From Euclidia mi (lineage: Eukaryota > Arthropoda > Insecta > Lepidoptera > Erebidae), in contig OX123182.2 in assembly GCA_944739405.2 (NCBI GenBank), positions 55,555,183-55,619,182 on the forward strand: 64,000 nt of DNA, written 5' to 3'. The notes beneath the pieces are model-generated. The model was not told the origin of the DNA and searched no databases. It saw only the letters and a list, made by a program, of their open reading frames with translations. Below are positions 19,773-30,609 of the stretch, one piece after another. Every line of letters begins with the position of its first letter. The stretch's first letter is position 1. The translations under genes were made by a program, and so were the position numbers.

Positions 19773-21435
19773 TGTAACGGAATCCTATGGACCCCAGGCT
19801 GATTAAAATTTTAGTTTTCTTACTAACTGGGCCTAAAATATCAATTTCAGCCTGGCCCCGCCAAGTAATTTGTGGCCAGGGTTCCCGCGCCCCATCGCCC
19901 GCGCAGGAACTATGGAATTCGTCCCTTCCTCTATATTCCTCTACTGACAGCATTTACCAAACGTAAACACTTATAATTGAATGAAAGGTGGACATCAAAA
20001 TACTAAAGACAGCGATACATTAGTATTGGTTTGTCATCACGAAATCACTCTCCATATATTCATGCTTCACATATTGGTACTTGAGTACAAGGCAGCGTAT
20101 CTCAGAGACGGCAGCTCCAGGGAGACGGAGAACATGATCCAGGTATATTAGTCATATAGTATTATCGGCGCCGAGTATTTCAGCGATATCCAGTGTATAG
20201 TATTGAGCGTACAGTAACAGTCTCAGAACTGATGCCACAAAACGCCTCCTTGCCGCAAGTCACAACATTGAAGCCCATACAAACATAGTCAATTAAAACG
20301 TATTAAGCCATCGCGCATAGTTTGCGGGGAAGCTCTCGTTACAATCGCCGCTAGGTTAGCCGCATTAGGTCTTACTGCTACCGCGTGACCGACAGGTGGC
20401 TCTTCTTTCGCTCTTTAAAACCTTGTCAGCTGCTATGTACTGGCCTGTACGCAGGTTTAGACAGCGATTGTGAAAGTCCTGCATTCTACCACCTGATCGC
20501 AAATACGGAGACTCCCATCATACATCGCTCGTCTTTACATCCATCATCAACAAGGTACGAACCACTACTAATGGTACACGCGGTTATTAATAATATAACT
20601 ATGTACAATATCTCATAGAGAACTTTATATTTTAGTCAGCCTGGTATATATATATATATGGTGTGATATAGACATAGATACACAACAGAGTATTAATGTT
20701 ATACAGATATTAATGTTATACAGTTCATGCAATAAATTACAGTAAAGTGAATAACAAACACTCACCGGACTTTTAGCTGCGTCGCTGCCAAACTTACCGT
20801 GTGCTGATCACCTTCTCTTCAAGCCGCTCGCCTTGTTGTTCGATATCACTAAGCACTAATTATCGACCAACACCGAACCTCTTTCGCGCTAGGCCAGGTC
20901 CGATCTCTCTCGCGCCATAAGACCGACTGTCTGAAACACCACGCTAGAGCGTTCCCGTGAACTGCCCTCTTCCGCGTCCTAAGACTGACTGTCCGAGATC
21001 CGCCCGGTTCCGCGTCCCAACATTGACTGTCTCGTCAAACACCACCACTACCACGTCACGCTGTCGTGGGACCCGACTAGCCCCGCCTTCTAAGGCCCGA
21101 TCGTCCAGTCAAACACAACCAACGCAACGCCTCTCGAATCCTTACTACCTGACAAGGTCCTTTTCTTATCGTTGATCCCTTTTTTTATGATCCTCAACTA
21201 CACCGCATGTGAACACTACAGTGCCAATATTTTCTCACATTTCATGACTATTTCTTTACTTATATGCCTGTCACATAACTCTTATAAATTTGTCAAACTC
21301 TTGGGATTTATGAGTTTACTAATTGCATAACGTTGGCGCCATCGTAGCGATAAGACAAACACATGTGGAAACAAGTATGCGACCAAAGGACTATATATTA
21401 TTATTTAATTTGGTGTAGCCAGTAACACCATTACA
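19773..21435 (-). repeat. 5' LTR (right copy), 1,663 bp
   Basis: The upstream LTR of the minus-strand element, with promoter function expected here. It matches 14033-15695 base for base as far as I can see. Same TGTAACGG and CCATTACA edges. Confidence 0.93.
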
Positions 21436-21515
21436 CCGTCAAGGTCATGTTTAAGTATAGTGCCTTTGCCACTAACGGCACTTAGAGTAGCGGAGTCCGT
21501 ACGTTACCATCACAT
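21436..21515 (-). other. Candidate host exon, 5' part, interrupted by the LTR element
   Basis: Continues at 13869-14032 on the minus strand. An acceptor-like polypyrimidine stretch and AG stand just upstream (minus) at 21516-21529. The reading frame and doubts are given under the 3' part. Confidence 0.28.
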
Positions 21516-22054
21516 CTGAAAACAAAAGGATTACTTAAATACGAATAATAAATATAGGCCCAATACCTGTCTACCAGAAAGGTTTCGTCTTGCTCAAAGA
21601 ACAATGGCAGAGTTTGATCTGGGTTTGTTGTTGCGACCTTAAACTTCATATGGACAAAACAAATTGATTTTTTTCTACGATTTTTAATATTTTCACTTTG
21701 TCTCGTTAAAGCCGGAGACTTTTATGATGATAAAATTATTCATGCATTCCAATTGATTGCGAACTAGGTACCTACTTTATTATTTGATTGTTGCCATAGA
21801 CAATGGTGTGAGAGGAATAGACGTGAGTGCTATTGATCCGTATCGATGATTAAATAAGTTATCGATACGATCGGCCTTTATAAGGTTGGTTTGGTTTAAA
21901 ATATTTATTATTAAGATGCAGTTTCAAATTAATTTTTGAAGCAAAGCAACTTTTAAATCAAATAAAAACGCCATAGCTTCGTTTTAATGTTGTATCGATT
22001 TCACATAAAATCGATTTAAAATGTGCAGCCCTACTTTTATCTTTGGCTGTGACA
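21516..22054. other. No gene recognised, AT-rich
   Basis: About 540 bp of AT-rich sequence with no coding signal or match to other repeats in the window. Confidence 0.5.
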
Positions 22055-24744
22055 GGTAGATGCAGAGAGGTTGGACTAGGTTTAGACTAGAGAGAACATG
22101 CCCTATAAATTTCCTTATACCGAACGTGCAACATGTAATGTCAGTTGGTCTTAGTTGGTTAATCATAACGTCAAATTACGCGTCTCATTTAAAGAGGCAT
22201 AGACTCTTTACATACTCATATCTTTGACTACATTCTCTAAATAGCCGTGCTGTGTTCTGTCATCAGTGTAAAATTTGTTGGACGTTTGTGTTTATATTTT
22301 TAATAACTTTTTTGCATTTAAATAGTAAGTAAGCTTATAATAATTAAACAGTGTACTCATTAATTAATACACATCGTGTATGTGATATCGGGATGTGGAT
22401 TCTGCTATTCTCGGAACGGAAATAACAGGAGAAACTTATCTTCTAGCAGTGAGTCGGAATTTTCCAACAAATTTACTTTTCTCGTATTAATGCTATAATG
22501 AGTGCTAAGTTTACACAATATCATTGTATTGCAAATCAAAGGAACATCTTGCATACGTATGTGTTATGAATTTAACTCACAAATTGTTATTTTGTACATT
22601 TATTGATTTAATAGCCTTAGTGATGGGATTTGACAGTGAAAGGAGATATCGATGTTTTTAAATGAGGGATGAATACGGAAGCTAACTATCGGACATGAAT
22701 GTAAGACTGTAGCTGGAAGCGACAGCGGGTAGCCGCGGTTGCTAAGTTGGCAATAAACAAAAACGTCCAGCGGTCTTATTTTCTATCGCGCGTTTGATAG
22801 TAAGCGCAGTTTAATGTACATAATTTACTTAGATACCTACCTTAAAAGTAGCGTCTATTAACCTAAAGCCAAGTGTTCCAGTGTACGCGCGTGTGTGTAG
22901 GCTTACATTTTTGCATCTATAAAATAGTAGATGGATTAGGGATGTGAGTAGCATTTTTTATTATTAAGAAGGTGTTTTTATTACAGGTTGCCTATTAATG
23001 ACGTCACAAGAAAACTTTGGATAAATGCCGTTGGACGGCCTAGTTTGATTTAGCAGAAGTACCTTCGTAATTGTTCACGTCATTTTGAGAAAGACTGTTT
23101 TTTAAAGACAGAAAGCACCTGGCGTCGTTTAAAACCGAAAGCTGTGCCTACATTACATTTATGCCCGGACATTGCACACCCGGTAGAATTATTTATCCAA
23201 AGCTAAACAAAAAGTGTGTAATTTTAATTTGAACATATTAATAAAATATAATAATTACAACGATTTTAATTAATCTACCTACTTCTATATTATTTATCAT
23301 ATTAGTAATTTAAGTAATAATTTTATAAGTAATTATAAAAAATAAATAACAAAAAAATATAATATTCTTTCACATTCACATGTGGTTGACGGCATAGAAT
23401 ACAAGTGTCACCACCCCCTATCTTCCCGTGGGTGTCGTAAGAGGCGACTAAGGGATAACACGATGCAAATACCATCTTTGCGTAGAGACGGAAAACTCGA
23501 CATCAAACCCTATGCGACTGCCTCGTTGGTCTCGCGGCATAAATGTGCGCGTGGGATCGGGAGGTCCCGGGTTCGATTCCTGGGTCGGGCAGTGTTATTG
23601 GGTTTTTCTGACACGAAATTCTCAGTAGCAGATGAAAATGTGCCCGGTACGGCAATAGGCTCGCCCCTTATTACGTGGGACTAAAGAATATCTGGCGAAA
23701 AGTGGGTGTTGAAATACACCTCTGCCTACCCTTTCGGGGATAAAAGGCGTGACGATATGTATGTATGTATGTACATTCACACAACATTACCTGGTCCCAA
23801 ACTAAGCAAATCTTGTACTATGGGTACTAGACAATCGATAAACATGCATTTATACTTTTCTGTAAATATTTTACACATTATACATAGTACCATCCAGACC
23901 AAGACAAACATCCATATTCATGCACACAAATGTTTGACTTGGGCGGGAATCAAACCCGCAAGCTTCGGCGTGGCAGTCGGATTACCTACAACTCTAAAAA
24001 AATCGAGCAGTGTCCAATGTTAGCGATAGCAAGCAACGTGATATGATGCGACGCAAACAAATTGCCAAAGCCTGCCGTGCCGCATTAGCCAATCTGGTAT
24101 AATTCGTACAATACATAATCTAAGTGACAGTTTCTTAGCATCGCATCGCAACGCATCGCTCATTAGTTTATGAGTACTTTTTGTCAATAGATTTTATGGC
24201 TAAAACGAACAATTAAATACGTGATTTTTTTAGTACTGTCTGTCTGGCAAGTCTTTGCAAAGCACTGTCCGGCATCAACAGCAAAAACTACTACGGCTTA
24301 AATATATCGACACATACTAAAGTTAGACATTTGACCAAAAATATTTATCGATAAATCATCACTGTTACGAACAACACTCGGTTTCCTAACTCTATGTTTT
24401 CTCTATTGTTTGCCTACCACGATACTGCTTTAAGAGCGTGCTGCTAAACCTATCGACAGCTCTTTCTATCAAACTGCATGTGCCATTAGAAAGAAGATAT
24501 CAAACATAGCAACCGCTGTTGTTATTTAGTGTTACTTCTATGACTTAAGGTTATATTTCTTTGCGACTGACGGACTGACGTCATTAATACCGGCAGAAGT
24601 GTTGCCATTTTAGACTTGACTCCCACGCCATCTACATTTGGGAAGTAGAAATACCATTTGGGAAGTAAGATATCAATCATAGCAACCGCTGTTGTTATTT
24701 AGTGTTACTTCTATGCCTTAGGTTATATTTCTTTGGTTAGATGC
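22055..24744. mobile_element. 2.1-kb non-coding mobile repeat, copy 2, with SINE insert and doubled tail
   Basis: The element is 22064-24735, same start (AGAGAGGTTGG) as copy 1. The flanks ggtagatgc (22055-22063) and gttagatgc (24736-24744) agree at 8 of 9 bases, in line with the 9-bp TSD of copy 1. It is longer because a SINE sits at 23381-23772 and because the terminal stretch (aagaagatatcaaa.atagc...ttatatttctttg) occurs twice, ending at 24563 and again at 24735, with about 93 bp of other sequence between. Small indels elsewhere show independent ageing. Confidence 0.75.
23372..23781 (+). mobile_element. tRNA-headed SINE, full insert with 9-bp TSD
   Basis: The insert is 23381-23772; acattcaca is duplicated at 23372-23380 and 23773-23781. 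Copy 1 of the surrounding 2.1-kb repeat still has the empty site, with that word once. The head begins tgtggttgacggcat and includes cttcccgtgggtgtcgtaag. A tRNA-like part follows, with an A-box-like stretch near 23525 and a B-box (GGTTCGATTCC) near 23571-23581, so RNA polymerase III could transcribe it. The 3' end is cctctgcctaccctttcggg...ggcgtgacgat and (TATG)n, matching the end of the RTE-like LINE fragments at 58.1 and 62.0 kb. Confidence 0.9.
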
Positions 24745-25316
24745 TACAGAATACTTCTGCGTTTTAATCTCAATCTGACATATTATGTCATTTGATAATT
24801 CAAACGTACCTACATTCAAAGGTATGTTAAAAAAACATTATAAATCCTTAAGACTTCAGAGACATTAATTTACTTCACTAGTTATTATTACAGTATCTGT
24901 ATTGTTTAATAAGTATGTATAAAGATATTTATTGCATGGGCATACATTATGTATGTATCGTATATATGTAAGTATCTTTATTTGTATTGTTAATTGTAAG
25001 TATCTTGTTTTGTATGTATAAAGATAAAGATATTTAATTTTGCAAATATGGGTTACATTTTTGGTGATACTTAAAGTAAATATATCCAAGTTCAGCCATA
25101 TCTTACCAGCTGGCATGCAAAAATAACATAAATAAAAAAAGAAATATAATACAGCCATCAAACCAATTACACAGTTTTAAAAGTAAACAACAATTAAATT
25201 AGTAAATAATTTACAGTGCCATTTACATTGAGTCTATAAAAAGTATTTTACATTTTATGTATCAGAAGGAAAAAAGGATAAGATACAACAAAATAGGTTA
25301 GATACCAAGATGGATG
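24745..25316 (-). repeat. Probable LINE 3' UTR, minus strand, with TATGTA/AAGATA simple repeats
   Basis: This lies downstream, on the minus strand, of a LINE C-terminal frame at 25317-25562. It holds irregular AAGATA and TATGTA repeats at about 24905-25040, consistent with a LINE 3' UTR. No gene is present. The limits are not clear. Confidence 0.4.
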
Positions 25317-25562
25317 TCAACTAAAACTTACTTCTGATAAAAAATCTGTAATATTGTAATATGCTTTATCTGCTAAGAATTTTCGAAAAGTTTTTTTAAA
25401 CATAGTATTAAGTAATCTAAGATTGAGGTATTTTATTACATATGATCGGTGCCATACAGAAGACACTTGTGGGCATAAGTGCTGTCCTAGAAGTATGGAG
25501 ACACATCCTACTATTGTCGCGTCTATACATATTATATTGTATTTTATAGTTGAATTATTCAT
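25317..25562 (-). pseudogene. LINE ORF2 C-terminal fragment, CR1/Jockey-like
   Basis: The last third of this 81-codon frame reads LLNTMFKKTFRKFLADKAYY and then NITDFLSE. That is the form of the last residues of CR1/Jockey-group ORF2 proteins, as in LINE A (SKAYYSVKDYLED). The reverse transcriptase itself is missing, so this is a 5'-truncated copy. The protein is not functional. Confidence 0.6.
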
Positions 25563-25588
25563 TTAATATAATACTACACCATCACCAT

Positions 25589-25648
25589 AAAATTGCTAAC
25601 AACATTCCTGTCCACCTTTGGGTGGACAGGAATGTTTTTAGCAATTTT
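25589..25648. repeat. Near-perfect inverted repeat, 28-nt arms, 4-nt loop
   Basis: Arms 25589-25616 and 25621-25648 pair with one mismatch around TTTG. The palindrome lies where a minus-strand LINE end (left) meets a plus-strand LINE 3' UTR (right). Confidence 0.85.
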
Positions 25649-25782
25649 GCAAGTTGCCTGGAAGAGATCGCTCTTGGTGATAAGGCCACCGTTTGTACAT
25701 AAATCGTAGTTTTAAGTCACTGTAATAATGTACTGTATATTGGTGTGCAATAAAGTATATATCTATATATCTATCAACATTG
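25649..25782 (+). mobile_element. LINE 3' UTR fragment (same family as LINE B tail)
   Basis: It shares with 57980-58090 the order: a small hairpin (ATCGC, 5-nt loop, GTGAT at 25667-25681), then ataaggccaccgtttgtac, and near the end ggtgtgcaataaag. It closes in a (TATATC)n tail. Plus orientation; it is only the end of an element. Confidence 0.6.
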
Positions 25783-27850
25783 TTCATTCTTAACTAAAAT
25801 GAAAATAGAATCATTTATAGACTCTGTTGTGCTGTCTCTGGCATATATGACTCTGTGGTGTCTCACGCCGAATTTTTTGATATATTTTTATTACTGTACG
25901 CTTAAATTTAATTTCAGACATTTTGATGTATAGAGATCTGCCATTGTCCTTTCAATTAGTTATAAATCATATTTATTGCCGGTAGAACCTCAAGTAAAGC
26001 TGATGTGAGATCAATACATAGTAGATACATTGCCGAAATTTGAACAGTTGAGAATTTTTTTCTACTTGGCCTACGAGATACACAATAAAACTGACAACTG
26101 AAAGAGATAGAGAACACATAAGAAAGCCCCATTATCAACACATACCATTTAGGTATAGCTGTAAGGTATATTTCTTGTACTTGCGGGATCAAATATCCTT
26201 ACATCACCGATCAGTGACATATATTGAACGAGCGATCAAAGCCCAGTGAACCGAGGCGCTATGTGAAATTGTACTGATCAAACGTTCAAGTAAGGTCACT
26301 TTGTCGAAAGATCAACGGTTTTTAGACTCGCTGAAATGTATTATTGAGACCGTTATTGTAGTGTTTGTTATAAAGCTAAAGGTAGGTATAATAAAGTAAA
26401 AAGTTGTCTTCTAGATTTTTCTTACAAGTTGTAAAAAGTGAAGTCCTACTTACGACAAAATGTCGTCACCGTCAAATGTCGCAACGCTCTTCCCGCTGCC
26501 GGCATCTCGAAAAAGCGGGTGTAGTATAGCAAATAAAGTATAATATAAGTATAATAATTATAAAAAATACAACATAAATTGCGTTTTCAGATTACCGTAA
26601 CTTTTAATGGATTTTGTTTAAATTCATTCTGACGATTTCATTCACAGACAACGTAAAATCTCCATGCCTAGAAAATTTTATACAATGTACTAGCTATATT
26701 ATTCATTGTTGGTAAATAATTTAATATTTTAGTATAAGTAGTCTTCTTTGAGCAAATGATTTATTGTCTATGATTTAAAAAAAAACATGTCAATAATAGA
26801 GTAACATGTATGTACTCTATCATTAACATACACGGTACTCTATTTTTCCTTAATTTACAGAATAAATTACGTGTATAATGACAAAAAAAAACACACATAT
26901 AAACACAAAATCAAATATTTTTATTTCAGTAAAATACAATATAAATTCAACAAACATAGTGGCATAATTAGGCATTGAAAAAAAAGACTGTTCAAAAAGT
27001 ATAAAATCTAAAACACAACTGTTTGAAAAAAGGTTGAGGTTAAGCCCTGAATGTGTGTTTACAAAAAGCCTATCTTCTCGTGGCACCAACTATAGACTGA
27101 TAGCGGGACTACATTTATGAGTTTTTACAATTCTGTACTCACCAAACATAATTAAGAGTTTACACAAAAACATTCCACCACACAGAAATAGCTTATTGGA
27201 CACCCAAGAATGTATGTAACATTCTTGAGTGTCTACCAGCCAAAGAAAAATAAAAACATCGTAAACAAGACTGATTGTTGAGATTTTCTCTAAGATAAAC
27301 GTTAGCATGCATAATATACAGAGGTTTTAAGTCTTTGCTCGAAAAAATTATAACATAAAATACGGCAAACCTCCCATATTACTATTTAACATCAAACATG
27401 CTAGCAACAGACTTAAGGTTAACTTTATTGATCGCGTTCGATTAGCACATGTACAGGATATGATATTACAAACGACCTAATTTCTATTTAATCGCTAAAA
27501 GCCATAATAAATCAATTACTTCAATTTCAAAGGCAAATTAAAACGAGCAATATGTTAGAAAGATACGTGATCTCGTTTTGCTTATCAATTTACGTGAAAC
27601 CTAAGTCTCAGTTGTGTAAAGTATTGACTCGACATCAAATTAATCTCACTTATACAACGCTCATAAATTTTAAATTAGAGACTTTGCTTTATACAAGAGC
27701 TTCGGAGTACTTTGACTCACAACTCACGTGTCGAGTTGTTGTTATTGTGAATTTAGATGTGCCCTTCTTACACATAAATAATATGTAGTTACTGTTGGCA
27801 AACGCTTTTAGATTTAAACTTGAGTAAATTTGTATGCATCAAACTCTGTC
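25783..27850. other. No gene recognised, AT-rich
   Basis: About 2 kb of AT-rich sequence. The open frames are short and carry no domains. A 15-nt-arm hairpin (one mismatch) lies at 27199-27233. I can name nothing else. Confidence 0.5.
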
Positions 27851-28414
27851 TTTTTTTTTTGTTTTACGAAGTGGAAAATCCCTTCGGATCTCCGACTCTT
27901 GGGGGAAATGAAAGCCGGAGTATGTGGTGTTTCCACTAAAAACCACCTCGACTTTCTCATGTACCCGTGTGTCGGAGGGTAGGGCATCGCCGAAGCATTC
28001 GTCGCCACCCTCCGACGGGCATTGGCCCGCCAGATGGTTAGGCGGGCCCCGAACAAAACCCCCTAGTCGGCGGATTAAGGTGTTGGGCTCCGCCACCAAA
28101 ACACCCAGCGGCCGCAGAGGATAGGGAGGACGGCAACGCAACACCGCATCTCCTCTTCCTCTGCGGCCCCACCGCGACGAATCGAATGGTGCGCCCCCAT
28201 TTGGTCGCAAGAGATTGGGCGCGCGGCAACGCAACACCGACACGCCTCTCCTCCCGCGACCGCACCCGACTGCGAGGGACAGACAGAACTGTCCCCCGCA
28301 CCCGCACCGTTGGACGCATCCTGCGCAGGCCCCTCCAAGCCCACGCGGAGCGTCCCCTCCTGATCCCTCTTAGCTTCACCGCGGGTGACCAATCCACGGT
28401 TACTGAGCCCCCCC
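27851..28414 (-). mobile_element. GC-rich 0.56-kb non-autonomous retroelement, copy 1
   Basis: On the minus strand it starts GGGGGGGCTCAGTAACCG and ends GATTTTCCACTTCGTAAAAC followed by a poly(A) run (poly-T at 27851-27860). A second copy at 31875-32435 has the same start and end and differs at scattered bases. GC content is far above the surroundings. Overlapping open frames on both strands are a by-product of that and show no domain. The CTCGTAAAA-type end recalls R1-clade LINEs of moths, so it may be a SINE or internally deleted copy using such a LINE. No TSD was found. Confidence 0.6.
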
Positions 28415-30052
28415 ACCACAACCGTTATCACAGGCGAACCTAACGTAATAGATGCGAAATAAATATAAATATGTGGCAAACGAGCGGACACCTGTAACAC
28501 CAAAGGGGTCACAAGTGGGAAGCATGCCTAGATGGAAAAAGGAATAAGAGAAGGAGGGGTTGTTGAGGGAAATTAAAAACGATGGGGCCTCCGGCGCTCT
28601 CACTAACCAAACGAAACGCAATAGTATAGATACTGTTGTATTATGACGAAATTCTGTGAGAGGATAGTACTTCCCCAATAGAGTCATGCATGCTGAAATC
28701 AGCAAGGTTGTACTACCTCATACGAGTTCATGTAAAATTAATTTGTCAGATAACTCATACAATTTCATTCCAATTATGAATTCATCGGGAAGATAAGGCC
28801 TATCCAGTGGTGATGAAACAGTATTTGAGTATAATTCTTCTCTTTCCCACCACACGAAGGACGTAGTCGGGCAAGTATGAAAAGAGACCATCATTGGCAT
28901 CACTCTGGCCGATTTATGACGGTAAATTAAAATTGGTATAGTGATGGTTTTACCAGTGCAGATATTTCAAAGCTACTTTTTAAACTTAAAAATCAAAAGA
29001 CATCTCCGAAATGACATGAGAGGTAAATCAACCAGTTATATTTAGATGAGATAATCCAACTATAGACCATAACACATATTATCATCTACAGGTTTTCCAA
29101 TTCTGTATTAGATCAGTTCACTAACAACATTCTATTGCTGTAGAATTTCACTTTATTTAAGACGATACGTCAATAGCAGGGCCTGATAGAGAGTGTTGAA
29201 TCCCAAATAGCGTATATAATATTAAATCAAACCTAGCGACTACTACGAACAGTATTTTGAATAACATGGTTATGTTATTCAAAGGACTGTTCGTTCATGA
29301 TTGGTACAGGAACGGTAGTAATTCTCATACTATAATTGTCAAACCAGATAACTTAATGTTCGTAAAAGATAGACAAAGTAAGCAACCTTCGCAGAGGTCG
29401 CAACTTGGATAGGTGACCGCTAGCAATGGCATACTGTGCTTGTTCGTCATTCAAATTCTTGTCTCAGGACAAGAAATGTTTGTTACAGTTACATTGAACA
29501 GCGACGTGCGCGTCGGTTGAGAGACGCTGCCAAGTCCAAAAATCTACAATTTATTTATAATGCTACTTTTTACAGTATTTTTGGAATATGAAGGTAACGT
29601 CGGTATTCCGAGATTGTTAGCATCTTTAATTTTCTTAACCATCGTAATACTAGCGTTATCCCACTTGCATCAAGACTTTCATCGAATACAAATAATCGCA
29701 CTTACTATCTTATTACCCGATTTATTATTTTAAAATTAAAGCTTACATTACTTTCGAAGCGTAACGTCTATAATAGAATCGAAACAAAATCAACCTGCCT
29801 TTTTACTCGTAATATTAACGTAATATTTATTACTGAGAGTTTACTGAGAAACTGTACAAAGGCTACTAATGAATATTCAGCAATCCGGTTTTCCAAGTAT
29901 AATTAATAGTTTAAATATTAAGTTTTGTTCTCTAAATTTCTTCATCTATACATAACATTAAAATTGAAGTGCCTGTTTGTAATATTAGCATAACCGCTTT
30001 TTACTAAATGCATATGGATGTATACACAGTACATATACCGAAATGACATGTT
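28415..30052. other. No gene recognised
   Basis: Mostly AT-rich. A frame at 28718-28903 (minus, 61 codons) reads MMPMMVSFHTCPTTSFVWWE at its start and has a protein-like look, but I do not recognise it. A 5S-like fragment is listed separately, and a TAGCGTTATCCCA repeat motif occurs at about 29647. Confidence 0.45.
29376..29420 (+). repeat. 5S rRNA-like fragment
   Basis: aagtaagcaac ... acttggataggtgaccgc has the order and spacing of the 3' half of 5S rRNA (AAGTTAAGCAAC ... ACTTGGATGGGTGACCGC). Other positions differ, and the 5' half is absent, so it is a pseudogene piece or the head of a 5S-derived SINE, not a working rRNA gene. Confidence 0.45.
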
Positions 30053-30245
30053 TTACAATGTTTGCCTGTCTGTCTGTTTGTTTTCGCTAATCTCTAGAAC
30101 GGCTGGACCGATTTTGGTTGGACGTTCACTGGCGAATAGCTGATGTACCAAGGAGTAACTGAGGCTATTAATTAACCGGGTACGCGAAGTAGCTCCCTCA
30201 GGTCGCGGGTGAAACCGCGGCCAACAGCTATATATTATATGTATT
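30053..30245 (-). repeat. Dispersed repeat, same family as the 50.2-51.9 kb array
   Basis: On the minus strand it reads from an agctgttggccgcggtttc edge through aatcggtccagccgttctag to acaaacagacagacagg. The same order (ctagctgg.acctgcggcttc, then aatcggttcag, then cagacagacagac) is seen at 50210-50560. I know this as a very common arthropod interspersed repeat. Confidence 0.55.
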
Positions 30246-30445
30246 ATTACACAACAAAGCAGTAATAATAAATATTTCATTTGCTTACGTAAACTTGAAT
30301 TGTCTCCCAACATTTATTTCAACAGTGCTTAATTTAATATTATAATGCTAAGCTTAGATTTGTAATTTAAATCACAAATGTTATTTAGACATTTCTTTAG
30401 ATAATCTCGTAAAACGTTTTGTTTGCTATGAGCCTGCTACAGCCC

Positions 30446-30600
30446 GGTAACGGCAATAGACTCTCCCTAGAGGGCGAATTCTGAATTTTAGGTCCCATGT
30501 AATAGGTTAAATGGTACCTGAAATTCAGAAGACGAAATGTGCGTGTAATATTAACACCTCTGCATACCCCTTCGGGGATATAGGCGTGAGTATATAAAAA
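30446..30600 (+). mobile_element. SINE 3' fragment
   Basis: cccggtaacggcaatag, then cacctctgcataccccttcg, ggg and ggcgtgag match the 3' half of the SINE at 23381-23772 in order and orientation. The tRNA-like head is missing, so the copy is 5'-truncated. Confidence 0.7.
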
Positions 30601-30609
30601 ATAATAATG

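Larger units (their letters stand above)
14029..21439 (-). mobile_element. Young non-coding LTR retrotransposon (LARD-like), 7.4 kb
   Basis: The element proper is 14033-21435. The target duplication CCGT lies at 14029-14032 and 21436-21439. The two LTRs are 1,663 bp each, begin TGTAA, end TTACA and align at a constant offset of 5,740 with no difference that I can see, so insertion is recent. A tRNA-His primer site abuts the right LTR and a polypurine tract abuts the left LTR, so the RNA strand is minus. The 4,077-bp interior codes for no gag, protease, integrase or reverse transcriptase. It must rely on proteins of another element. A 4-bp TSD suits Gypsy or its relatives; the family cannot be set without pol. 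Confidence 0.92.

Noticed and set aside
23520..23590. A functional tRNA gene with A and B boxes
   Set aside because: It is part of a SINE with TSD and a LINE-like tail, and the region does not fold as a full tRNA by eye.
27814..28512. Overlapping ORFs of 80-145 codons on both strands
   Set aside because: High GC makes stops rare; frames are not kept between the two element copies.
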